NCBI GenBank assembly: GCA_933207985.1
Contig: OW240915.1
Location: 107,994,643-108,058,642, forward strand
Direction: 5' to 3'
Source of the DNA: Pelobates cultripes
Lineage: Eukaryota; Chordata; Amphibia; Anura; Pelobatidae
Length of the DNA: 64,000 nucleotides
A program made the position numbers and the translations under genes. The number at the start of each line of letters is the position of its first letter. Position 1 is the stretch's first letter. The notes under the pieces were generated by a model that worked only from the letters and a program-made list of their open reading frames with translations, had not been told where the DNA came from and did not search any database. Below are positions 43,425 through 55,659 of this stretch, piece by piece.

Positions 43425-45716
43425 CAACCAGGAAGTAACAGGACTGGTTGTCTGATTGACAGTTGAGGGGGGGAAGGAGGGTGTAACATATATTAAAATC
43501 TGCACTATTTATAAAAAAATTTAAAAAAGAGGGCACACTCTTTACACATAAAGCACTTCACGAGTGTAGAGTGTTTCTCTAAGTCAATTATTGTGGGAGG
43601 AGTCAAAACATGTACCTTTAGGCTGAAGCCCTGCACTCGAGAAACATCCCTGGAGCTTCCAAAGCAGAGGGGTTCATATTTTTTACAAAAAGCACATTTT
43701 AGTTTTTGATTTTTTGCAATGGGCGCACAGCATGCATGTGCCTTTTTTCCCAATCAGCATTTAAGCTTAATGCAGTCAGACCTATAGTGTTCCATGTTTT
43801 TAGGTCAAAGCATTTTTTAGGAGTGCTGTATCATGCACTTTTTCTCTCACTTCCAATTCCTGGAACTCCAGGCATCAGAGATTGCATCATTATGACACAC
43901 GATGTAGCTCTGGGGTCCATGGGAGGCACAAGTTAAACATTCCACCAACTCTCTGACATCAGTGCTTAGCTAGATATCCTTTTGTTGCACATGCTATTGC
44001 CAGTTGTACCAAGAATGCAGGTAAAAAGCATTAAAAACAGCCTGCTCCAATCAGCCACCGACATGCAGTTCGGCCATACTACATGATTCTTCAAAAGGAG
44101 ATATGAAACATGAGGTCTAGCGGGAGAAAGATGATAATCATTCTGATTGACACAAATAAAAATGACAAAGGGAATGGGAATAAATATGTAAATGAGGGGA
44201 TGGACTATATTAGGCTTTCCTTTTTTAAACTAGCAACTCCTTTGCTCAGAGCCACGCTTTCCTGTATCATGGGCCCAGAGAGTAACACCGAAAAGTCAGA
44301 TTTTTTTGAATGAATGGAATATTAAATAAAGTTTTGAATGTTGAAAAGGAGGGGTCACATAGGGCAATAAAAATATTGCAGCCAGGTTGTCACATTACTT
44401 TGGTACCTTCTTGATGGTGGGTCAGAATTCAAAAGCATGTGATGAAATTAGAAAACTATTTACTTTATGTGTCTATCATTTGTTTTGCTTCTGGTAATTG
44501 TATGATTTTCACATATTTTACTTACCTCTGTTATGCATAATTAGTTTGTGGGCATTTATTACTATGAAGCTAACACTAATTATAAACCACTTCCATTCTT
44601 TCCACAATTGGCATTTGGTCCTCTTTTCTTCCAAGTTGTGTTCCTTCTGCTCAAAAGTGTATTTTTATTGGATCAATGGAATGCGGATGGGAAAATTGCT
44701 TGGTTTTAATAACTAAAGAGATCAGAGTGACAAAGAATATTTAATGTATTATTTACATTTAATTCATTTGAAGAACCTGTAAAACCATGTAAAAATGAAA
44801 ACAAATAAAAACACATTTTAAATATCTAATTTTCATGGAAGAATCATCCATGTTTCTTATTTAGACCTGTCAGGCTCAAGCTGTGTTCATAAATCCTGAC
44901 TACATGACATTTCTTTATTTACATTGCAAATGTGCAGAACGTAGAAATCAGGCTTTTGTTTTCTATTTTTGGTCCCCTAGTGAATGATCTGTGCTGTTTA
45001 CATTTGTGTTCTTTTTTTTCACTTAAGAGAAACAAATGACGGTGAATGTTCTTCTGTGAGTTGCTGAGGTGCTCCCAGCCCATTGTTCTGAATCACTGTC
45101 AGGTTAAATTAGGGAGTACGGATTCTATGAGTGTAAAAAAATCAATACTTGATGGAAGATTGCTCCCCGGAAAATCTGTTTTGATTCCAGGATTAATTTG
45201 CGACCAAAGGCTTCAGAGAAATGACATGCCATTAGTCAGAAAATGAACACATTTTATCCTTGAAATTGGATGGAAATATGTCAGGTGCTTGACCCATTCA
45301 TTTGCTCCACTCTCTGGACAGAATCAGTGGGTGTGGTTCAACATCTAGACCAGCTCCATTTTCAAGTAGGATGTGAAATAAAGGCCCATGGTGAATTCAA
45401 AGTATTCTCCAGACCATTGTTGTAGAGCAATTTCAAATTCATTCCATCAAGGTAAATGCATTTGTGTGCAGGCCTGTGCTCTCGAGTGTTTTCTAAATCT
45501 TAGAATAAACCATAATAACAATCTTTAAATAAAGCAGTGATTTTTTTTAACATCAAAAAGGCATTTGCATTATTAATGGCAAAATAATGTGTTTGTCATT
45601 GGTAACAGCTTTTACCTTTTCCAAGTTTATAGTATTGATTTGTCAAAGGAAACTTTAAAATAATGGCAAAATAAAAAAGTATCTTTCATGTGACTGTAAA
45701 ATTATTTTAAGATACA
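43425..45716. other. Intronic sequence, no gene recognised; includes apparently unique DNA
   Basis: No protein-like ORF. 44,340-45,480 shows no repeat signature I can see and has mixed composition with homeodomain/POU-like words such as tatgcataattagtttgtg (44,532-44,550). It could hold conserved non-coding elements of the host gene, but I cannot test conservation. Confidence 0.4.
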
Positions 45717-46339
45717 TTTTTTCCAAGTTTCAATCTTTATTGAAGGAGTTTTTGCATAAGAAATAACAATTTCCAAAGTAAAGTAAAAACATGAGAATAA
45801 ATCGCATCACAGTTGATATCCACAATACAGTGTACAATAGAAGAAGATAGAGTTGGATTTCTCATGTCACCCTGTCCCAAATATCCCATTTCCCGACATT
45901 CTCTATCGCCCCCACCAAGCTCCAGAGGGGGACTAAGAGCAGGGCCGGATTAACATAGGGGCTGATGGAGCTGCAGCTCCAGGCCCATGCCCATGGAATA
46001 GGCCCCAAAAAAAAAAAAATTATTATTTTTTTTTTTTTTACACACTACTCTTAGGTTTGCCACCTGACTGGTATTTTAATGGCACAGACGGTATTTGAGA
46101 CTGCCTGGCCGTGCCGGTATTGCAGTAATACCAGCAATACAAATGCAGGTAATTTTCTCAGAATGAATGGAAATTACTCTGCAATACCAGCACCGGCCAA
46201 TAGGGGTCACTGTGTGTGGAGAGAGGCAGGTATAGGAAGTTACAGAATATCCCTGCCTCTCTCTACTACTTACTGATCACTGGGGGAGCAGCTACACAGC
46301 GCAGACAGTCCAGACAGCAGCTCTACAGCTCTGGTAAGT

Positions 46340-47565
46340 GAGGGATGGGGGGAAAGGCAGCAGGGACACATGGGGACACAGACAGTAGGGGACACATGGG
46401 GACTGAGACACTAGGGAACACATGATGACACATACACTAGGGGACACTGAGACACTAGGACACAGACACTGGGAGACCTGGGAACACAGACACTTGGGGA
46501 CACTGGAAAACATGGGGACACTGAGACACTAGGGGACACTGAGACACTTGGGGACATATGGGGACACTGAGACACTAGGGGACACTGAGACACTAGGACA
46601 CATGGGGACACAGACACTGGGAGACCTGGGGACACTGAGACACTTGGGGACACTGGAAAACATGGGGACACTGGGACACATGAGGATGCTGAGACACATG
46701 GGGACATTGGGAGACACAGACATTGGGACACAGAGACACTATGTTCCCATGTCCCCCAGTCAGTGTCCCTAGTGTCTCAGTGTCCCCAAGTCTCCCAGTG
46801 TCTGTGTCCCATGTCTCTCAGTGTGCCTAGTGTCCCCATGTCTATGTCCACAACTGTCCCCATGTCTCCCCAAGTGTCTGTCTCCCAGCCAGTGTCCCCT
46901 AGTCTCCCAGTGTCCCCTAGTCCACCAGTGTCTGTGTCCCTAGTGTCTTAGTGTCCCCAAATGTTTCAGTGTCTCCATGTCTCCCAGTGTCTGTGTTCCT
47001 AGTGTCTCAGTGTGTCTGGTGTCCCCATGTCTCCCAGTGTCTCTATATATCCCAGTGTCCACATGTCTATGTCCACAACTGTCCCCATGTCTCCCAGTGT
47101 CCCTATATGTCCCAGTGTCCACATGTCTATGTCCACAACTGTCCCCATGTCTCCCAGTGTCCCCAAGTGTCTGTCTCCCAGCCAGTGTCCCCTAGTCTCC
47201 CAGTGTCCCCTAGTCTCCCAGTGTCCCCTAGTCTCCCAGTGTCTGTGTTCCCATGTCTCTGTGTCCCTAGTGTCTTAGTGTCCCCAAATGTTTCAGTGTC
47301 CCCGTGTCTCCCAGTGTCCCTAGTGTCTCAGTGTCCCCATTTCTCCCAGTGTCCCCATGTCTCTGTGTCCCCATGTCTCTCAGTGTCCCCAGTATCTTAG
47401 TGACATGGGGACACACTGAGACATTGGGACACTGGGAGAAATGGGGACACAGACACTGGGAGACTAGGGTACTGGGCGACATGGGGACACTGACACTATG
47501 ATACATAGGGACACTGATACACTGGGTGACTTGCGAGACTGGGAGACAGGGAGACACTGGGAGCA
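46340..47565. repeat. Minisatellite of GGGACACTGAGACA-type units with strand switches
   Basis: From 46,340 to about 46,743 the units read ggggacactgagacactag. From about 46,744 to 47,400 they read in the opposite sense (cccagtgtctcagtgtcccc). From 47,401 to about 47,555 the first orientation returns. Cysteine/serine/proline-rich frames here are repeat artefacts. Confidence 0.95.
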
Positions 47566-47639
47566 ATCCATCTATACAGCAGAATCAAACAGTGAGTAGT
47601 TTGTTGGTGATTTGACAGAATTTTCTCTGATGTCACTCC

Positions 47640-48017
47640 TTGTGATTTACAAATTACAATACTTCCCCAAAGGATTGGCTGAGACTGTCAACTAGGCAGA
47701 TCAGGGGCAGAGCCAGCACAAGTCCAACATAGCCCTGGCCAATCAGCATCTCCTCATAAAGATAAATTGAATCAATGCATCTCTATGAGGAAAGTTCAGT
47801 GTCTGCATGCAGAGGGTGGAGACACTGAATGTCAGTGCTGCACACTAGGCAGTACTGCCCCAAGAAGCACCTCTAACAGCCATCTAAGGAGCGGCCAGTG
47901 GAGTTATTTTCTCTGAAAAGACAGTGTTTACTGCAAAAAGCCTGAATGGAATGATTCTACTTGCCAGAACAAATACAATAAGCTGTAATTGTTCTGGTGA
48001 CTATAGTGTCCCTTTAA
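47640..48017. mobile_element. Right part of a TTAA MITE inside the hAT element
   Basis: Ends gttctggtgactatagtgtccct followed by TTAA (48,014-48,017). An inner partner tacttgccagaacaaatac / gtaattgttctggtgac makes a hairpin. The end ctatagtg(g/t)(t/c)cct resembles the family at 42,964-43,420. The left end was not found. Confidence 0.6.
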
Positions 48018-49254
48018 GTTTGGAAGCTTAAGAGGGATGTATGGGAACAAAACTTGTGTGCACAGGCTGACATTAAAATTAGTTTAGGTAATGCAGATGT
48101 TGGTCTCTCTAACACTGTGGCATGTCCCCTTTCTTCTACACTCACTACAGACACCTTTTCTCTGTCTCAGACTATATACCAGGAACATCTGCCTGCTAGT
48201 AAGAAGGTAAGGAGACAAATGGACCAGCAAGTGCTAGGGGACAGTCCTTAGAAAGAATGGAGTGAGCGCATCATTAGATGCATTTATGTCAAGCTCAAGG
48301 TGCTGCCTGCATAGTATGCCCTTATTTGGACAGCCTGCAGGATTGGCAGGCAGCCTGACATTCATTCATGCCAGGCTGACCTTCCAATTCTTTAGACAAA
48401 CATGCCCCCTTTTTGGGCATGTTCACCCCTTTTGGCAGGTCTGGTCACGTGATTCGCGTCAGTGGCCCACCCTTTTACCCCGCCCATTGACTTCCTGCTT
48501 CACTGGACACTGCTGTTAGGGGGTATGGATTTACTTGAAAGATGAAAGCATAAATTAGAGAAAGATTAGCACAGAGTATGTGTTTTCTTATAGCTGCATC
48601 CTATGAGTTTCCCTCCAGCACCATCTCCATCAGATACATGACGCTTGGGAGGTATGATTGTTTTAGTGTTTTTGGTCGATAAGATTCCGTAATTAGGCCC
48701 ATCATAATTGTCAGCACCAGGCCCACTGTGCTCTTAATCCGGCCCTGACTAAGAGGAATAAGCTGTTACTATTTGCTCCCAATTTGCCCATACTATGTGA
48801 TACTTGGAATGTATGTCCCTTATCCTATGTGACATAGCATCATACCGATGGGTGGAAATAGAATTTTATAATACCCATAGAGATATGGGTGGCTGAGATG
48901 ACTTCCAGATTTTTGCAATACAGAGTTTGGCTGCCACAAGAACATGCATCATCATTTGTTTAGGGGGTCACCTCAGATGGTCCAGGAGCATATCTAGAAG
49001 AAATGCTTCAGCAGTAAGCAGTATAGTAATGGCAGTTAGTTGAGTTATCAGTTTTTGTATGCGTAAAAAGCTGCAGAAGCGGATGCTCGCAAATTTATGT
49101 GATAATGTGCCTTTATTCCCCTGGCAACAACAGCATTGGGGAGAAGCTTGAGGGTAGATGAGTGACAATTGGTGGGGTTCATGTATCACTGTATTAATAG
49201 ATGTGTTTCCCAGGGCTTAATGATCCTGGAGACACCTATCATGTGTGAAATAGC

Positions 49255-50023
49255 TTGTTGCCATTGTTAAAAAGTAAATGTTTTTCAGGGCGTAAAAACC
49301 CAAGGGCAGAGTATAGAATATTTGATACCCTACTAACCTCAACATCTGAGGAAATGGATTTAGGAGTAATTATTTCAGATAACTTAAAGGTAGGAAGAGC
49401 AGCAGGAAATGCTAGCAGAATGCTTGGTTGTATAGAGAGAGGTATTAGCAGTAGAAAGAGGGAAGTGCTCATGCCATTGTACAGAACACTGGTGAGACCT
49501 CACTTGGAGTATTGTACACAGTACTGGAGATCGTATCTCCAGAAGGATATTGATACTTTAGAGAGAGTTCAGAGAAGGGCTACTAAACTGGTTCATGGAT
49601 TGCAGGTTAAAACTTACCAGGAAAGGTTAAAGGATCTTAACATGCATAGCTTGGAGGAAAGACGAGACAGGGGAGATATGATAGAAACATTTAAATACAT
49701 AAAGGTAATCAACACAGTAAAGGAGGAGATTATATTTAAAAGTAGAAAAACTACCATAACAAGAGGATATAGTCTTAAATTAGAGGGGCAAAGGTCTAAA
49801 AATTATTTCAGGAAGTATTACTTTACAGAGAGGGTAGTGGGCACATGGAATAGCCTTCCAGCTGAAGTGGTAGAGGTTAACACAGTGAGGGAGTTTAAGC
49901 ATGTGTGGGCATTAGGCTATCCTAGACTTAAGATAAGGCCAGTAACTAACTAAAATATTTTAAAAATTGGGCAGACAAGCTAGGCCGAATGGTGCTTATC
50001 TGCTGTCACATGTTTCTACGTTT
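49255..50023 (+). mobile_element. CR1-like LINE 3' end, 5'-truncated
   Basis: A 232-codon open frame (49,255-49,953) encodes the RT C-terminal segment: EEMDLGVIISDNLKVG, ASRMLGCIERGISSR, LYRTLVRPHLEYCTQYW, LERVQRRATKLVHGL, YQERLKDLNMHSLEERRDRG, and WNSLPAEVVEV. It is unusually intact. After the stop a short UTR ends gaatggtgcttatctgctgt cacatgtttctacg, close to the ATTCTATG tail of CR1 elements. It lies inside the L1 relic in opposite orientation. Missing RT palm, so non-functional. Confidence 0.88.
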
Positions 50024-50595
50024 TTCCTAGTTCTGCCTCACATTTAGTAATGTATGGTAGTTTAGCGGGCGCTGCGTCTCTAGCCAATCCTGAGTAACAC
50101 AGCACAATTGGCTTAAGCCTGCATTTGATTACTAGGCAATATTTGTGGAGGGGTGGGGAGGGATCCAGCACTGAGAGACTGTTGTTTATAAAAACATTCT
50201 TGACCCTGAGGAAAGAGCTCTCGGTTCGGCATGTTGAATTCTGTCTGGAGCTCTGTGAATTGTTTGATCCCGGATGGGGTCAGTAGTTGGCATATATAGT
50301 TAATTCTTCTACCCAGCCATGTCTGTGTAAGTTGTGTACATCATTTAAGAGTAGTCAATGGAGCCAGTGCTAGCCTGTGGGTAGGGCGCAGTAGGGGGTT
50401 TATCCACCTCTCCCATATGGGTATATATAGTCTGTTCCTAGAAGTTGGATGCAGATAGGTTTCGACCCACAGTAATTGAGAAGCAGTATTTGGGCTGAGG
50501 ATGAGATCCTCCAGAGTCAGCCACAATGGCTTGGAAGGGGCTGCCAAAACTGTTAGGATTTGACACAGCTGAAACATGAAAGCAGATGTAGATAC

Positions 50596-51646
50596 TGTGG
50601 CGAAACCGACCTCGCCACTGGGCATTGGAGAGGACTGATTATGTAACGGATCACCTGGCACCCCGACTGGGTACCTCCGTTGAAGGATGCTCCTAGCACT
50701 TCCTGAGGACTCCAAGCACTGCAGCAGACACCACAACCACCGAACCAGAGAAGCATACGAATGGTCTCAAGCATATGAATGCTGTAAGCAGCTGAACAGG
50801 AAAAGCATACAATCAGCTTACACTCCTGGCAATCAGCATACAATCCAATTCCCCCAATAACGAGACAACACTTCGTTTTGAGGTCAAGCAGAACTGCCTG
50901 TACTGGCACATACAGCCTCTTTTATTCACAATCCACAAACATAGTACTGCCCACAGGGTTTTGAAATACAACCAATCAATCCGTACAATACACACAGACA
51001 CTCCCACACAAAATTCTCCCCTTTGCCTGTGATATGATTACTGAACACAATTGGTAATATAATTATCACAGGCAGAGAAATACAGTATTATAAAACATAT
51101 CACAGGGACCACAAAACATGCAATAACCCAATAAAAATCCTATATCCTCGGAACCGGGGGATCTGGGTGAACCACATATCCAAAATTCACCCAGATCTGT
51201 TCAGTAGTTTGGAAGATGCAGTTTAATGCAGATTCCGCAGAACATATACAGGCTATATGAAAAATAATTACTGTATAATGTGTCCCCTGTTGTATAGTTT
51301 AAAACTACTAAACGATGTCTTTGTGCACAAAATACTGGCGAGATGGCACCGTGTAGAAAAGGCCAAACAGTGTCTGTGAGTTAAAATGGCCGCCATCCAT
51401 TGTTCTCACCATGTGCTTCATCCATTGTTCTCACCATGTGCCTCTGATACATGAAATGATGGCCACCCAGTAACTCCACAGTATGTCCCCAGATGGTTCT
51501 TAAAGGGCCAGCAGCAGCACAACACAAATCCATTATGCCTAAATCATGTCTTTAAAGGGCAATACATCCCAGGGGCCATAGTCACATGGCAGGAGGATGG
51601 CAATCAGTCCTCTCCAATGCCCAGTGGCGAGGTCGGTTTTGCCACA
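50596..51646. mobile_element. LTR-like element A (1,051 bp) with 5-bp target duplication
   Basis: TG...CA termini and a GATAC duplication (50,591-50,595 and 51,647-51,651). The first about 45 bp (tgtggcgaaaccgacctcgc ...) return inverted at the end (... gcgaggtcggttttgccaca). A central segment ggggatctgggtgaaccaca and cacccagatct is shared with element B. No coding or primer site found, so solo LTR is the likeliest class. Confidence 0.8.
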
Positions 51647-52427
51647 GATACCATAGCTGTAAGCTTTGAGTATAGGCTAGAATGGGCTAGATGGGAGGCT
51701 GAACTTGAAGATGATAATGGGCATATGACCCCAGTGCAGGAGGTCGAACATGTTTTTGGCATCAAGCACAAACAGGATCCCTTGGATTCCGCTTTTGTGA
51801 GCTATTTCAATCATGTTCATGTCTAGTGTTGCTCCCTGACATTCTGACACAAACCCAGCCTTTTTGGGCGACACCAAGTGAGGGAGGAGGAGGTTAAATT
51901 AATTTGCTAGCAGTTTGGCGTATAATTTTGCATCCACATTCAGGAGAGAGATATGCCTCAAATAAGTGCTGACATTTGGTGGTTTAGTAGGTTTAGGTAG
52001 GGTTATTATGTGGGCCTCTAGCATTTCAACCAGGATCTATATATTATTGAACAGGGTTAAATAATAATATCAAAAATCTGTCCAGTTCCGGGTGTCTGTG
52101 GCGTGGTAGAGATTTAATGGTCTCCAACACCACCTCCTCCTGCGCTCAGGGAGGGAAGAGCTATCCTTTCCAAGAATTATGTAATTCCCTGGGCCGTTGG
52201 CTGGTGCAGAGGTCAAACTAAACTTGGTGCAGAGGTCAAACTAACCTTAGTATTAGAAGGAGGCAAGTTCATTGGCTATATGAGTGGGGTTGGGTAGTCT
52301 TATGCCCTTGTTTGAGAGAAGGTAAGGTGATCTAGTCTGTTTCTTCTGTATTTTAAACTTTGCTGTGAGTAGCTTCCCTGCTTTGATACCCTGGGAATAG
52401 TAAACGTGTCTATTATTTTTTCATTAT

Positions 52428-53329
52428 TGTGATGGACTGCCTGGCACCCGGGCACTGGGTACCTTCGTCAATCAATGCTTCCTAGTACTTGTGAGCACCA
52501 TAAACACTGCACTGGAACACCATAACACCCACAAATCGCCCCACCCTGGACCCAAGACCAGGATCCAGCTTCCAGTGGGTAGACCTCTCCTAGTCCAGAG
52601 AGCATAGCAGGAACAGCTCTTATAAGAGCTAGTGATTGGGGAGTATTGTGATTATAGCAATCCCCAGAATGAATATAGCTCTCCAATCACCCAAACATGA
52701 GCCCAAACTTCATGAAAGGGAAAACAAATCTCTCTTTAAGGGGAGCCACACTGGCCTTTTATGCAAGTCCCCAAGCAAGGTGTACACCCACATGGACCTT
52801 GTTGGGGACAGGGACACAAACTTACAAACCAATAACAACACATTTACAATGTAAGTCACTCCCACACATAGCACACAATCCCTCCCCTCTGCTCGGGGGA
52901 TGATTGGATCAGTAACTGTACTAATTCTAATCCAATTATTATTAAAGCTGAGAAAAAAAACATACTTTTTTAAAAACACCCCAAAAGTACTCCAAATATA
53001 CCTAAAACCCCACAAATGTTACATCCCCTGATAGCCCTGATCTGGGTGACCAACATATCCAAAAATCACCCAGATCAATTCAGGGGTTCAGGCATTTCCT
53101 GGAAGTCTTATTTTTGACTGATCGTGCACATGGTTCCATGCCCAAAACAGTTCCAGAGAATTAGTGCTAACAGTCGGTCTCTCTGTCTGGAGTACAAAAG
53201 TAAATACTTCACACAAACAGAGCCTTTTAAAGTATTTTAGCCAGGTCTAATGCAGGTGCCATAGTCACAGGGTAAAATGCTGGCCAGCAGGCTCCTCCAA
53301 GAACCAGTGACGAAGTTCAGATCGTCACA
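52428..53329. mobile_element. LTR-like element B (902 bp) with 5-bp target duplication
   Basis: TG...CA termini and an ATTAT duplication (52,423-52,427 and 53,330-53,334). Homologous with element A: cctggcaccc.g.actgggtacc near the left, then actgcactggaacacca, and tgatctgggtgaccaacata with cacccagatca near the middle. The ends are diverged and the extended inverted termini of element A are not evident. Confidence 0.8.
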
Positions 53330-54109
53330 ATTATACCTCAGTAACCTCAAAATGTAGTGCTTCTTACGCCCATTGGATCTTATTTATGGTATCATGAGTT
53401 CAGTTGGAGTGGTGCTTGTTAGCCTCCTCCTCTACAGCCAGGTTCTGAAAGAGCTGTGATTAGGCCGCTTTCTTTCTTTGTGCTTCCTCTTTTATTAGTT
53501 GCACTTTTAATGAGAAATATGGGGAGTTGTAAATAGCAATTCCTCCTATCTCTCACCGGGTATGCCGTGCTGAACGTTGTGAGTACAGGCACATTGTCTG
53601 TCCACACAATGGAACCAACATTCACCTCCCTAACTTTCAGCATTGTGGAATGGTCTACCAGGCATATGTCAATCCTTATAAATGTTGTGGATCGGGGAGT
53701 AGTACATGTAATTTCAAGTGGCTGGACATTTATTTCTGCATGTGTCAAACTGATCATGTTTTTCCAGTAGGGTCAATAATCGCCAGCCTAATGAAGACAC
53801 TGTGAGTCAGCGCCACACGTTTGGGTCTAACATGCAGTTAAAATGATTAAATGAGCTGTCCACATCCTCAGGATTTTCATAAAAGCTGTCTATACAAAAT
53901 GTATCTGGTTTGTGTTGGGTACATAAATGTAAGCGATTCATGGTGCCCACCAGTTTCAACAGTCTACTCTCTGTGTCTGAGTATGGAAACCCCTTTTGAC
54001 TGAATATGAATTATATATAACCAAGGTCATCAACTGTGTATAATTGGTGCATGCTGCCACTCTGAGGCCCACTCCCAAATAACATACCTCCTAGTATAGA
54101 CAAAAAATT

Positions 54110-54438
54110 ATGACAGACATAAACACCAGGTTTGCCCCCCCATTTATGACAATATTTTTGTGGCGAACTGGGAGTTTAAATTACTTTGGCATGGGAATAC
54201 TTTCAGGGCAAACCTGGTGCTATGGAGAATATATATTGATGATGTCCTTGATATTTGGGAGGGTGGTAGGACACTCTTAGACCAATTTATTGAATTTGTC
54301 AACTTCAATCAATATGGTCTAAAATTCCCAGCGGAAATAGGGGAAGATCAGATCAACTTTTTAGATTTGAGGATTTTTTTAGGGAGGGGTATGTTTGCAA
54401 TAAGACATATTTTAAACCAATAGATGGTAATGGTTTTT
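54110..54438 (+). pseudogene. Penelope-like RT, palm and following region
   Basis: FAPPIYDNIFVANWE (motif B region, frame change in a C7 run at about 54,136-54,142), then WRIYIDDVLDIWEGG (motif C YIDD, intact) and INFLDLRIFLG. 54,160-54,423 is open. A frame change near 54,400 gives KTYFKPIDGNGF just before the insertion point. Confidence 0.85.
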
Positions 54439-54927
54439 CTTGTCAATCTCTGTTTATTGAAAAACATATTTCTTTTTTTCATATCAACACATTTTGGGAT
54501 ACATAATAGAAAAGAAGGGTGGGGGATACATGAACATACAAAACAAGCTTTCGCATTAGTCAGAGTGGTGGTATGTGTCCTTGCGTCAGTTCCGTGTGCA
54601 TTAATAGTTAGTCAAGAGGGTATGGATGGCTTAGGGAGATCGGCCGTCGGCGTTTGTGTGATCATGTGTTTCCCATTCAGGGTGATGGTGTCAGGCCGTC
54701 TTCTAAGTGTGCCCCTAACCAAAGAGGTAGTGGGGGGGGTGTTGCGTTCGGTCTGTGGCGTGTGTGTGTGATGTCTGCACAGTCATATTAGGCTTTGTCC
54801 TATCATGGTATTACAAGAGTGTGTCTGTTGTGGGTGTGTTGTCGCTTTCACGTCAGCCTACGAGCCTTATAGTTATGCTTAAAAGAGTAACAGGGTTTAA
54901 CAGAGCTAAACAGTTGGTGCGTGTGCC

Positions 54928-55182
54928 TCATGGGATTGGTACGTTCCCTAGAGTGTTCAGGTTTCGGATTGTAGGGTCAGGTGGTCCGTTGTCATTGAGG
55001 GTAGCACTGCTCTGGTTCCGGAGTGTCGTTCTGGGTGAGTCTGCGGGACCCAGGGCTTTGAGGAAGGGAGGCGCCTCGGCTAGCGAGGAGATTTTATACA
55101 CAGTCACTTTATGAGTGAACACCAAGAACCTAGGGGATCTCCAGTGGTATTCCACCCCGGCTGCTCTTAGATGGCTGGTGAC
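54928..55182 (-). pseudogene. ORF1 C-terminal part of the HAL1-like L1
   Basis: Reads LRAAGVEYHWRSPRFLVFTH, then YKISSLAEAPPFLKALG, ending VPIP and a stop at 54,928. This is the C-terminal domain of L1 ORF1 (the Y.WR.P matches the YRWGFP position of other ORF1 proteins). The coding continues on the other side of the hAT insertion at 60,173. Confidence 0.85.
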
Positions 55183-55659
55183 TAGTGATGCACCGAACGG
55201 TTCGCAGGCGAATAGTTCCTGGCGAACATAGCATGTTCGCGTTCGCCACTGCGGGCGAACATATGTGCGGTTCGATCCGCCCCTATTCGTCATCATTGAG
55301 TAAACTTTGATCCTGTACCTCACAGTCAGCAGACACATTCCAGCCAATTAGCAGCACACCCTCCCTAGCAGACCCTCCCACCTACTAGACAGCATCCTTT
55401 TTAGATTCATTCTCAAGCTGCATGCTTAGTGAGAGGAGGGAAAGTGTAACTGCTATTGATTTGATAGGGAAATGGATAGCTAAGTTAGTGTATACAGTGT
55501 CCACTACAGTCCTGAAGGACTCATCTGATCTCTGCTGTAAGGACAGCACCCCAAAAAGCCCTTTTTAGGGCTATAACATCAGTCTGCTTTTTTTTTTTTT
55601 TTGTGTAATGTAATTGCAGTTGCCTGCCTGCCTGCCAGCTTCTGTGTCAGGCTCACAGT

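Larger units (their letters stand above)
45940..48747. mobile_element. Non-autonomous hAT element with 8-bp target duplication and inner minisatellite
   Basis: Terminal inverted repeats cagggccggattaa / ttaatccggccctg are perfect over 14 bp. The 8-bp duplication actaagag flanks both sides (45,932-45,939 and 48,748-48,755). Length 2,808 bp. No transposase coding. The interior holds a strand-switching minisatellite (46,340-47,565) and a MITE piece ending at 48,013. Confidence 0.93.
45717..53830 (-). mobile_element. Second L1 element, old relic with four later insertions
   Basis: The 3' end at 45,717-45,931 ends on the minus strand with ttcaataaagattgaaactt and an A-run. ORF2 parts, minus: C-terminal tail (48,770-49,190; CCQGNKGTLSH, PPKQMMMHVLVAAKLCIAKI), middle (50,040-50,590; YPYGRGG and similar), RT motif A region (51,677-51,877; IEIAHKSGIQGILFVLDAKN), more RT (52,230-52,400), and the endonuclease end (53,419-53,757; FIRIDICLVDHSTMLKVREV, TDN for SDH). 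Interruptions: hAT 45,940-48,747, CR1 49,255-50,023, LTR-like elements 50,596-51,646 and 52,428-53,329. Heavily mutated. Confidence 0.85.

Noticed and set aside
46292..47566. Long Cys/Ser/Pro/Val-rich frames on both strands
   Set aside because: Translation of the GGGACAC minisatellite in any frame; no start context, splice sites or non-repeat flanks.
50596..53329. Endogenous retrovirus
   Set aside because: LTR-like ends are present but no gag, pol or env sequence lies between or beside them; the intervening DNA is L1.
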